This document shows, piece by piece, positions 1-6,534 of a stretch of 7,778 nt of DNA. The DNA is from Alphaproteobacteria bacterium (GTDB lineage Bacteria > Pseudomonadota > Alphaproteobacteria > Micavibrionales > UBA2020). The DNA is taken from positions 1 to 7,778 of the forward strand of contig JAGLRU010000224.1 in the NCBI GenBank assembly GCA_023136145.1, in the 5' to 3' direction. The position numbers and the translations under genes were made by a program. The number at the start of each line of letters is the position of its first letter. Position 1 is the stretch's first letter. Under the pieces are notes generated by a model. It ran no database searches, was not told where the DNA came from, and saw only the letters and a program-made list of their open reading frames with translations.

Positions 1-377
1 TGTACGCGAAAGGCGAAATTCATAAATGACTTTTCTTCCTCATGCCGAACTGTAATCAACGTCTGTCCTTTGAGAATAAAAGTAATCGGCGTTTTTTCCG
101 CATCGTCGATTTCCATTTTCGTGATAGCTGTCATTGTCATAAATTTCGCGCCATCCTCGCTGTAAAGACGCGATGACAGCTCGATTTCATTCATCTCCGC
201 GCGAGTTGGGATTGTAATGCCAAAAAGTCGCTCAGCGAAGCGGTCTTCCCCCGTCTCTGGGCTAATCATATCAAACCATACGATCTGCTCCGTCTCCTTG
301 GGAGAAAGAACGTCTGTGATCGCCATATCTTGAAAGGCTAGATGGCTGTTGTTCTTCTGAACATATGCGCGGAACAT
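1..377 (-). CDS. CorA-family magnesium/divalent-cation transporter, N-terminal part (cut by window edge)
   Basis: This is the N-terminal 125 residues of an inner-membrane channel-type transporter of the CorA family (Mg2+, sometimes Co2+, Ni2+ or Zn2+). It runs off the left edge, so the C-terminal membrane helices and the GMN signature cannot be checked. The visible protein begins MFRAYVQKNN and continues with WFDMISP (about residues 34-40), then GITIPTRAEMNEIELSSRLY (about 53-72) and a stretch ending in TFILKGQTLITVRHEE (about 99-114). That order is typical of the cytoplasmic domain of alphaproteobacterial CorA-like proteins. I chose the ATG at 375-377 because an AGGGG ribosome site (384-388) lies 6 bases before it; a downstream ATG at 324-326 has no such site and would remove the conserved RAYV start. 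It is divergent from the M20 gene. CorA versus ZntB cannot be decided from this half. Confidence 0.8.
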   Translation of the reverse strand, partial: MFRAYVQKNNSHLAFQDMAITDVLSPKETEQIVWFDMISPETGEDRFAERLFGITIPTRAEMNEIELSSRLYSEDGAKFMTMTAITKMEIDDAEKTPITFILKGQTLITVRHEEEKSFMNFAFRV

Positions 378-383
378 AAGAAT

Positions 384-388
384 CCCCT
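384..388 (-). promoter_or_regulatory. Ribosome binding site deciding the CorA-like start
   Basis: AGGGG on the minus strand, 6 bases before the ATG at 375-377. It favours this start over the in-frame ATG 17 codons downstream. Confidence 0.6.
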
Positions 389-482
389 AACGGTTGTCAA
401 AGCTTCAGTGATGATGCCCCGCACGCCAAAGTATCGCAACCACTGTTTTCATGGTAGAATTTGGAATGAGAATATGTGTTTT

Positions 483-511
483 TTTATAAATTCTTTCCCT
501 GTTTCTATAAT
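483..511 (+). promoter_or_regulatory. Sigma70-like promoter of the M20 amidohydrolase gene
   Basis: A perfect -10 hexamer TATAAT (506-511) is preceded, with exactly 17 bases between, by TTTATA (483-488), which matches 4 of 6 positions of the -35 consensus TTGACA. Transcription would start near 518, giving a leader of roughly 30 bases before the ATG at 547. Such a start site lies downstream of the in-frame TTG at 514, which argues against that longer protein start. This is a motif reading only. Confidence 0.55.
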
Positions 512-532
512 ATTTGAAAAATCTTACCGAAT

Positions 533-537
533 GGAGG
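533..537 (+). promoter_or_regulatory. Ribosome binding site deciding the M20 start
   Basis: GGAGG ends 9 bases before the ATG at 547. This supports a 393-residue protein rather than the 404-residue reading from the TTG at 514, for which the spacing is impossible. Confidence 0.7.
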
Positions 538-546
538 CTTATCGAA

Positions 547-1728
547 ATGCTCTTGCTTAAAAAGCTAAAGGAAAGAAATTCCGTTTTCAGTCAATGGCGG
601 CAGCATATTCATGCGTATCCAGAAACGGCGTTTGAGGAGTTCAAAACTGCGGAGTATATTGAGAAGCTGCTAACATCCTTTGGTGTGAAGGTTTATCGTG
701 GCATGGCGAAAACGGCTGTCGTTGGTATTATTCGCGGGAAAAGCAATAAATCCGGTCTTGCGGTTGGCTTGCGCGCGGATATGGATGCTCTCAATATCCC
801 TGAAGAAATCGGTTTATCCTATATCTCGAAACATAAAGGAAAGATGCATGCCTGCGGTCACGATGGTCACATAGCTATGCTGCTCGCGGCAACTCAGTAT
901 CTAGCAGAAACACGAGATTTCGACGGCACAGTATACGCCGTTTTTCAACCTGCGGAGGAAGGCGGTGGCGGTGGGAACGCTATGGTGCAGGAGGGTTTTT
1001 TCAAGAAATTCCCCTGTAAGGCAATCTTTGGGATGCATAACTGGCCACAATTACCCGTAGGAGCTATGATGATTTGCGAAGGGCCGATGCTGGCTGCTGC
1101 TGCTACGTTTACACTGAAAGTAACTGGAAAAGGTGGGCATGCCGCACTTCCGCATCACACGATTGATGTAGTAACAGTGGCATCTGCTATTGTTACATCA
1201 TTGCAATCTATTGTTAGCCGCAACGTTGATCCTGCTGACAGTTCCGTGATAAGCGTATGCGAGTTCCATGCAGGAACTGGAAGCTTAAATGTTCTGCCAG
1301 AAACGGCGACACTTGGTGGTACAGCTCGCAGCTTTAAGCCAGAAACTCATAAAATGCTTGAGATGAATTTGCGCCGCATCGCCACGTCCGTATCTGAAGC
1401 ACATGGCGCAACGGCTTTGGTTGAGTGGCGGGAGATAAACCCTCCAGTTGTGAACGCACTTGCGGAAACAAAGCTATGCCGTGAGGTTGCGACACAAATC
1501 GTAGGCGAGGAAAACGTCCACGTTTTCACTCCAACCATGGGCGGAGAAGATTTCGCATACTTTCTGCAGGAATGTCCTGGGGCTTTTATTATGTTAGGGC
1601 AAGGCAAAGGAGACAATACTTCCGGCTTGCACAGCTCGTATTATAATTTCAACGATGATATTATTCCGCTTGGTGCCGCCTACTGGGTAAAGCTGGCAGA
1701 AACTTCCTTGCCGTTGAAAGAAGGTTGA
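547..1728 (+). CDS. M20-family metal-dependent amidohydrolase (hippurate hydrolase / N-acyl-amino-acid hydrolase type)
   Basis: A 393-residue, probably cytoplasmic two-metal hydrolase of peptidase family M20 (AbgB/HipO/aminoacylase group). It cleaves the amide bond of N-acylated or aromatic-conjugated amino acids. The family motifs occur in order: HIHAYPETAFEE near the N-terminus, GLRADMDAL, HACGHDGH with putative metal ligands C103 and H105, PAEEGG with E137 (general base) and E138 (metal), FGMHNWP with H164, the dimerisation-domain segment GGHAALPH with H198, MGGEDFAYF, and a final LHSSYYNFND with H362. All expected ligands are present and length is normal for the family, so it looks active. 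There is no signal peptide. It has its own promoter (483-511) and is transcribed divergently from the CorA-like gene. It converges on the RibD-like gene, with 49 bases between their stops. Substrate cannot be told from sequence; hippurate, N-acetyl amino acids or indole-amino-acid conjugates are all possible. Confidence 0.92.
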   Translation: MLLLKKLKERNSVFSQWRQHIHAYPETAFEEFKTAEYIEKLLTSFGVKVYRGMAKTAVVGIIRGKSNKSGLAVGLRADMDALNIPEEIGLSYISKHKGKMHACGHDGHIAMLLAATQYLAETRDFDGTVYAVFQPAEEGGGGGNAMVQEGFFKKFPCKAIFGMHNWPQLPVGAMMICEGPMLAAAATFTLKVTGKGGHAALPHHTIDVVTVASAIVTSLQSIVSRNVDPADSSVISVCEFHAGTGSLNVLPETATLGGTARSFKPETHKMLEMNLRRIATSVSEAHGATALVEWREINPPVVNALAETKLCREVATQIVGEENVHVFTPTMGGEDFAYFLQECPGAFIMLGQGKGDNTSGLHSSYYNFNDDIIPLGAAYWVKLAETSLPLKEG

Positions 1729-1777
1729 TAGTTTATGTGTTTAGTTCCTTTGAAATAAATTTCAGCTTTAGGGGCGA

Positions 1778-2287
1778 CTATTTAACGATTCTATAGCGAA
1801 GAGATATTGAGTTCTGATTCAACATTTTCTGCGATAAAAGTTTTAACTTAAATTCTCCTTCTATCTGAGACAATAATGGAATTCCATTTCCAAATAGATA
1901 AGGCTCAATATCTATAATAATTTCATCAACCAATCCCTCCTGTAAGAAAGAAGAATTTAGCTGTGTGCCACCGCCTATCATTGCAGCGTCAAAGCCTTCT
2001 TGTTTGAGGATATCCAGAGCATCTTTGGGCGAAGGAGTCTGTGTGCAACCGCTTGTGGACGGCAAATGTGTAGAAGAAACAACAATAACCTTGTTACACA
2101 TGGCAAGCTTGTCAAAATTATCATCACTCGCCATCAAATTAAAAGTGCGCCGACCAATTATTATATTACCGTGTTGTGCTATGCAGTCTTCAAAATTTGC
2201 AAATTCCTCATTTGACCATGGCGTGGAATCATTACTGCCAGCAACCATTCCATTTATTGTGATCGCCATCATCAATGTTGTTTTCAC
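1778..2287 (-). CDS. RibD C-terminal / dihydrofolate-reductase-like family protein
   Basis: A 169-residue single-domain protein of the RibD-C superfamily, which contains NAD(P)H-dependent reductases with the dihydrofolate reductase fold. Visible marks are the N-terminal strand MMAITINGMVAG (about 6-17; usual form MAxSLDGxIA), the nucleotide-site segment GRRTF (45-49), VIVVSS (67-72), the glycine-rich GGGTQLNSSFLQEGLVDE (105-122) and PYLFGNGIPLL (129-139). The riboflavin deaminase domain of full RibD is absent, so this is a stand-alone reductase-like protein of unknown substrate, not a proven riboflavin enzyme or folate reductase. The start is GTG (2285-2287) with AGGA (2295-2298) 7 bases before it. 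It is clearly AT-richer than its neighbours: bases 1801-2280 contain 186 G+C of 480 (about 39%), whereas sampled lines of the M20 gene are 47-55%. This suggests relatively recent acquisition. Confidence 0.85.
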   Translation of the reverse strand: MKTTLMMAITINGMVAGSNDSTPWSNEEFANFEDCIAQHGNIIIGRRTFNLMASDDNFDKLAMCNKVIVVSSTHLPSTSGCTQTPSPKDALDILKQEGFDAAMIGGGTQLNSSFLQEGLVDEIIIDIEPYLFGNGIPLLSQIEGEFKLKLLSQKMLNQNSISLRYRIVK

Positions 2288-2401
2288 GGAAAAATCCTAT
2301 AAGGTTTATTTTTCACAAGAGTGATGGTTCTACTTTAGAAAGTCAAGAATATGATCTTCCATGAAATCCAATTTACATCCTACATAAGAGGTGGGCTGTT
2401 A

Positions 2402-3997
2402 TTATGATTTCTTTCTATCATCCTTCATAAGTTTGTAGGTGATACTGTCAACTAGTGCTTGCCAGCTTGCCTCAATAATATCGTGTGAAACACCAACGGT
2501 TCCCCATTCTGATTGACCGTCCCTTGATTCGATAAGAACCCTGACTCGGGCGCATGTTCCACGATCACTTGCTATGACACGGACGCGGTACTCATCCAGC
2601 CACATTTCCGACAATGAAGGATAAAATTGGGTCAGTGCCTTACGCAAAGCATTATCCAGCGCATTTACCGGCCCTTCACCAAGAGCGGCAGTGTGTACCA
2701 TCTCGCCTCCGACTTCCAGCCGTATAGTCGCCTCAGCCTGTGGTGGTTGATCCATGTCGGATTTCTGGTTGATAACGCGAAAACCCAGCAGGGTAAAATA
2801 GCGGCGTTGCGTTCCTAGAGCACGTCGCATCAGCAGTTCAAAAGAAGCCTCTGCTCCCTCATACTGAAATCCCTCATTCTCCAGTGTTTTCAGCTCCTTC
2901 AAAATGGAGGTAACGACAGGGTCTTTGCTATCAAGATTGATGCCGAATTTTTTGGCTTTATGTAGCACATTGCTGCGGCCAGATTGATCCGAGATAAGAA
3001 TTCTGCGAACATTGCCAACTTTTTCAGGATCAATATGCTCGTATGTCAACGGATTGCGTTTTACTGCGCTGACATGAATACCACCTTTATGAGCAAAGGC
3101 GGAGGCTCCAATATAGGGCTGGTACCTATTGTGAGGAAGATTTGCCAACTCGTTGACGTAGCGGGATGTCTCGCTTAGTTTTTTGAGATTGTGTGCTGCA
3201 TTGAAAGTGTAGCCCATTTTTAGGGCAAGAGCCGGTATAATGGAGGTTAGGTTGCCATTGCCGCAACGTTCACCATAGCCGTTTATCGTCCCCTGCACTT
3301 GTGAGGCTCCCATGGAAACGGCAACGAGGGAATTTGCCACCGCAGTTTCTGAATCATTATGGGCGTGGATTCCGATTCTAACATCATGACCACCTAGCTT
3401 AAGGTGGTTTTTTACCTGAAGAATAATATCAGAAATTTCGGTGGGAAGAGTACCACCGTTCGTGTCGCACAACACGAGCATCTCGGCACCTCCTTTGACA
3501 GCACGCTCCAGAGTTGCCAGTGCATATTCTTTGTTTTTCTTAAACCCATCGAAAAAATGCTCAGCATCATAAAATAGATGTTTTACATGGGGACGAAGAT
3601 AGGACAAGGAATCTTCAATGATAACTAAATTGTCATCGAGTTCGATGCGCAAAGCTTCATGGACATGTATATCCCAGCTCTTGCCGAAAATGGTGATCAC
3701 TGGTGTTTTAGCAGCAATCAAAGCTTGAAGATTCCCGTCAGTCTCGACGGAATTACTGAATAACCTTGTGCTGCCGAAAGCGGCTATCAGGGAATGTTTC
3801 AGCTTATAGTTTTTGATTTCTTTAAAATACTTAGTGGCAGAAGGATTTGATCCTGGCCAACCACCTTCAATAAAATCAATACCAAGCTGATCTAGTTTCA
3901 GACTTACTCTTATTTTATCTTCAACGGACAGATTGAAATTTTCTGCCTGTGTACCGTCACGCAGGGTCGTATCATATATTGTTAGCTGTTTGCTCAT
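2402..3997 (-). CDS. cimA: (R)-citramalate synthase
   Basis: A 531-residue cytoplasmic enzyme that condenses pyruvate with acetyl-CoA to (R)-citramalate, the first step of the threonine-independent route to 2-oxobutyrate and isoleucine. The TIM-barrel catalytic domain (about 1-280) starts with YDTTLRDGTQAE (R13 and D14 catalytic/metal) and has IEGGWPGSNP (43-52), HAHND (211-215, metal ligands H211 and H213) and NGYGERCGNGNL (239-250, N247). RDGTQAE, GGWPGSNP and YGERCGNGNL mark the citramalate/LeuA3 branch rather than 2-isopropylmalate synthase, which normally has RDGEQ. After a linker comes FQYEGAEASFELL (377-389) and the LeuA-type regulatory dimer domain (about 395-525), where isoleucine feedback would be expected. 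I chose the ATG at 3995-3997 because it places the conserved motif at residue 9. An ATG at 4037-4039 would add 14 unconserved residues and has no ribosome site. The chosen start has only a distant AGGA (4010-4013), so its exact position is uncertain. Confidence 0.92.
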   Translation of the reverse strand: MSKQLTIYDTTLRDGTQAENFNLSVEDKIRVSLKLDQLGIDFIEGGWPGSNPSATKYFKEIKNYKLKHSLIAAFGSTRLFSNSVETDGNLQALIAAKTPVITIFGKSWDIHVHEALRIELDDNLVIIEDSLSYLRPHVKHLFYDAEHFFDGFKKNKEYALATLERAVKGGAEMLVLCDTNGGTLPTEISDIILQVKNHLKLGGHDVRIGIHAHNDSETAVANSLVAVSMGASQVQGTINGYGERCGNGNLTSIIPALALKMGYTFNAAHNLKKLSETSRYVNELANLPHNRYQPYIGASAFAHKGGIHVSAVKRNPLTYEHIDPEKVGNVRRILISDQSGRSNVLHKAKKFGINLDSKDPVVTSILKELKTLENEGFQYEGAEASFELLMRRALGTQRRYFTLLGFRVINQKSDMDQPPQAEATIRLEVGGEMVHTAALGEGPVNALDNALRKALTQFYPSLSEMWLDEYRVRVIASDRGTCARVRVLIESRDGQSEWGTVGVSHDIIEASWQALVDSITYKLMKDDRKKS

Positions 3998-4039
3998 ATC
4001 GAATAAATATCCTATAATTTCTCCAAAGGCGTAACGCAT

Positions 4040-4045
4040 ATTATC
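4040..4045 (-). promoter_or_regulatory. Possible -10 box for cimA
   Basis: GATAAT on the minus strand matches 5 of 6 positions of the -10 consensus and would start transcription about 36 bases before the cimA ATG at 3997. No convincing -35 is present; the upstream region falls inside the arm of the inverted repeat at 4051-4068. Weak support. Confidence 0.25.
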
Positions 4046-4050
4046 ATTTT

Positions 4051-4173
4051 AGGCCACTTCTAAAAACCCCCTTTTCTTTTTATCGTCACGCACCACGCCC
4101 GAAGCAACCCGTCACCCCCGAACAAGTCCGGTATGACGATATTGGAAAATTTTAAGGTTTTTAGAGGTGGCCT
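4051..4173. repeat. Nested inverted-repeat element (MITE-like or extragenic palindrome)
   Basis: Between the kinase stop and the cimA start lies an element of about 123 bp bounded by 18-base inverted arms. The left arm is AGGCCACTTCTAAAAACC (4051-4068) and the right arm is GGTTTTTAGAGGTGGCCT (4156-4173). They pair at 17 of 18 positions, and the exception (T4058/G4166) is a G-U wobble in plus-strand RNA. Inside is a second, perfect 8-base pair TATCGTCA (4081-4088) / TGACGATA (4134-4141). The core holds the dispersed motif at 4120-4138 that recurs downstream of asd. No reading frame of note and no obvious target-site duplication are visible. It could be a non-autonomous transposable remnant, or a transcribed hairpin between kinase and cimA that limits readthrough or protects mRNA ends. 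Confidence 0.75.
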
Positions 4174-4204
4174 GATTAAGACATCCCCTATATCAGTCGC
4201 TTAT

Positions 4205-6454
4205 TTATGTCTGTAGTGTTTTGACTTCCTTTGCTACACGCTCGAATTCCGCTTTGATTGTGGCGATCATATCGGCGGTGATAGCTTGGCCTTTTTCGGC
4301 ATTTTCCTGCATTTCTGCCGCAAGATCGCCGAGGCGCGGGCAGCAGGCAGAACGCGTACTACCTTTCAGACTATGAGCTGTTTCTTTTAGCTCATGCGTA
4401 TTGTTTTGAGCGAATGCTGCTTCAAGTTTTTCGATGGAAGGTTGAGTCATATCTACAAACATTTGAAGCATTTCTATTGCTTCTGCATCGAACGCGCCCA
4501 TTTGCGAGATCATGGCATCTTTATCTACTGCTGGCAGCAGGGATGATGATGGTGCGTCAGTAGCACAGACTGAAACAACGGGAATATTCGCCGCCGTTGC
4601 TTCTTCTCTCAGCACACCCCAACGGATCAAGAGTTGCCGGAACTGACCTAAACTTACAGGCTTTAAAAGGCATTCATCAAATCCATAGCTAAGATACGCC
4701 TGCCTCTGTGCAAGTTGCACATCGGCAGTGAGGGCAATAACTGGAAAGCGTTTGTGCATATCGATGTTTTCTTTCCCTTCGGCAGTGCGGATATGAGCTA
4801 TAAGCTGATAACCGTCCATTTCCGGCATATGAAGGTCGGTGAAAAGAATGCCGTGTTCTTTTTTCTTCAATATCTTTAGTGCCTCGATGCCGTTGAGAAC
4901 AAAATCTGCTTCAACGCCAAGTTTGTTTAGCTGGCGTTTCAGGACATCCTGCACCGATAACGTATCTTCTGCGATCAGCAAGCGGCGGGGTCCTGTGTAG
5001 TCGTGCGTAGAGATTTGCCGTGCTGCTGCCTTAACAGCCTCGCCCAATCCCAAGCGAGAGGCAGGTTTGGAAAGATATTTTGCGCCAAGGACTTTCGCCG
5101 TGTACTGCATTCCAAGATCATTGCGGACGGTATAAAGAATCAGCCCCATAAATGGACGAAGCTTTGCAGCTTCTTTTAGCAGGTCGATGCCAAGTCCGTC
5201 CGGTAGTCCCTGATCGATCACAGCAACGTCAAACGGCCTTTTTTTAATTAGCTCCAACCCTTCTTTGTAAGTTGATACGCTTTCAACTTTCGCGCCCATA
5301 GAGGAGAGGGAGGACTGAATTTCTTTGGCACCTTTCGGATGATCTTCAACTGAAATAATGGCGAGGCCGTCCAGATCAGGAAGGTCAACCTTGATTTGCT
5401 CATTTGCGGGGGTGGTAGTGATTTCAAACCAGAAAACACTTCCTTTGCCAGCAACACTGTCCACTCCAATTTTTCCGCCCATCAACTCAACCAGTTTCTG
5501 ACTGATCGACAAGCCCAGACCCGTGCCTCCGTATTTCCGTGTGGTTGAATTATCCGCCTGTATAAATGGCTGAAACAGCTTCTTTTTCACCTCCGGCGGC
5601 ATTCCGATGCCGGTATCCTCGATTTCGAAGCGCAGTGCTAACCCATCTTCCGGCGCAGTGACGGTTTTCGTTTTTGAAGTAATGCGAAGCGTTACGCTGC
5701 CTTTTTCGGTGAACTTCATGGCGTTGCCCACAAGATTAAGCATGATCTGGCGCAGGCGCGTCGGGTCACCCATCACAACAAAGGGGATTCCCTGCTCGAC
5801 CTCTGTTAGCATCTTGACCGGCTTGCCAAGCAGCCTGACTTCCATACATTCCATCACACCGTAGGCAAGAGTACGTAGCGGGATTTCAAAGTAATCAAGA
5901 TCGATTTTCCCCGCCTCGACTTTAGCGAGATCGAGTATGTCATCGAGGATTTCTAACAAACCGCTCGCGGATTTGCGTGCGGTGACGACCATTTCCCGCG
6001 TATCATCGTCTATCGGTGCGTCATGAACAAGCTCCAGCAGACCGTAGACGCTTTGCATTGGCGTGCGAATTTCATGGCTCATGGAAGCCAGAAATGCGGA
6101 CTTCATATCCATCATTGCCGCCGCTTCGCTGGTGGCCTGCTGTATCTCGGAAATATCGGCGACCCATAGAACTGTGGCGGGTTTGCCGTCTAAAAACGTG
6201 TGCGATACTGTTAGTCGTCCCCAACCGTCTTTTCCCGCAAGTGATAGATCAAGTGCCGGAATGTCTTTTTTTTCAAGAAGATTCACTGCAATTTTGTCGG
6301 GAATTCCATCGGGGAGCATTTTCAAAAAAAGCGGATTGGCATAGCGCACAGCAAGTTGATCGTCGATAATATCAATGACGCAAACACCGATGGGTGCTAG
6401 ATCATAAATTGAATTCGTTTGGTTGTTCTGCAACTCTTTTGTCAAATCAGACAT
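4205..6454 (-). CDS. Soluble hybrid sensor histidine kinase, PAS-HisKA-HATPase-REC-REC-HPt
   Basis: A 749-residue multi-step phosphorelay kinase. An N-terminal PAS-like sensor domain (about 15-105) leads into HisKA with the phospho-accepting histidine in SHEIRTP (H127). The ATP-binding domain follows, with N-box LNLVGNAMKF (N240, N244), DTGIGMP (280-286) and GGTGLGL (309-315). The first receiver domain (about 362-478) has E370/D371, phosphoacceptor D414, T442 and K463. The second (about 490-612) has E496/D497, D540, T576 and K598. A C-terminal HPt domain carries AHSLKGS (H694). Every catalytic residue expected for H-D-H transfer is present, and both receivers look competent. There is no membrane segment or signal peptide, so the PAS domain should sense a cytoplasmic cue. 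No DNA-binding output is attached and no separate response regulator is in the window, so its target is unknown. The start has AAGGG 7 bases upstream. The gene is divergent from asd and upstream of cimA on the same strand. Confidence 0.93.
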   Translation of the reverse strand: MSDLTKELQNNQTNSIYDLAPIGVCVIDIIDDQLAVRYANPLFLKMLPDGIPDKIAVNLLEKKDIPALDLSLAGKDGWGRLTVSHTFLDGKPATVLWVADISEIQQATSEAAAMMDMKSAFLASMSHEIRTPMQSVYGLLELVHDAPIDDDTREMVVTARKSASGLLEILDDILDLAKVEAGKIDLDYFEIPLRTLAYGVMECMEVRLLGKPVKMLTEVEQGIPFVVMGDPTRLRQIMLNLVGNAMKFTEKGSVTLRITSKTKTVTAPEDGLALRFEIEDTGIGMPPEVKKKLFQPFIQADNSTTRKYGGTGLGLSISQKLVELMGGKIGVDSVAGKGSVFWFEITTTPANEQIKVDLPDLDGLAIISVEDHPKGAKEIQSSLSSMGAKVESVSTYKEGLELIKKRPFDVAVIDQGLPDGLGIDLLKEAAKLRPFMGLILYTVRNDLGMQYTAKVLGAKYLSKPASRLGLGEAVKAAARQISTHDYTGPRRLLIAEDTLSVQDVLKRQLNKLGVEADFVLNGIEALKILKKKEHGILFTDLHMPEMDGYQLIAHIRTAEGKENIDMHKRFPVIALTADVQLAQRQAYLSYGFDECLLKPVSLGQFRQLLIRWGVLREEATAANIPVVSVCATDAPSSSLLPAVDKDAMISQMGAFDAEAIEMLQMFVDMTQPSIEKLEAAFAQNNTHELKETAHSLKGSTRSACCPRLGDLAAEMQENAEKGQAITADMIATIKAEFERVAKEVKTLQT

Positions 6455-6490
6455 GGAAGACCCTTTTCATGCACTCTGTAATTTGTTAAG

Positions 6491-6504
6491 TGTCTAATTA
6501 GACA
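6491..6504. promoter_or_regulatory. Perfect 14-bp palindrome, candidate operator between the kinase gene and asd
   Basis: TGTCTAATTAGACA is an exact palindrome in the 80-bp space between the divergent start codons of the kinase (6454) and asd (6535). It sits 36 bases from one start and 30 from the other, where a dimeric regulator could influence both. A short hairpin-forming segment (6506-6520, stem GCTTT/AAAGC) follows on the asd side. I see no clear -35/-10 pair for either gene, and the regulator is unidentified. Confidence 0.45.
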
Positions 6505-6534
6505 AGGCTTTTGTAAAGCTGAAAAGGGGTTGAT

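Noticed and set aside
397..402. TTGACA on the minus strand (revcomp of TGTCAA) as a -35 for the CorA-like gene
   Set aside because: It lies only about 20 bases before the start codon, so a matching -10 would fall inside the coding region.
514..546. Longer N-terminus for the M20 protein from the TTG at 514
   Set aside because: The TTG lies at or before the predicted transcription start near 518, and the GGAGG at 533-537 serves the ATG at 547.
342..560. A 72-residue open frame covering the CorA-M20 gap and ending in a nine-codon frame (531-560) that overlaps the M20 start
   Set aside because: It has no protein family character, begins inside the opposite-strand CorA-like gene and crosses the M20 promoter. 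The short 531-560 frame contains the M20 ribosome site within its first codons, so it is most likely chance rather than a leader peptide.
1751..1764. TGAAATAAATTTCA inverted repeat between the convergent M20 and RibD-like stops, as a bidirectional terminator
   Set aside because: The stem is entirely weak (A/T-rich, at most 6 pairs with a 2-base centre) and there is no T-run immediately after it.
1965..2324. 119-residue plus-strand open frame over the RibD-like gene
   Set aside because: It is antisense to a protein with clear family motifs and a proper ribosome site, and its own translation shows no recognisable domain.
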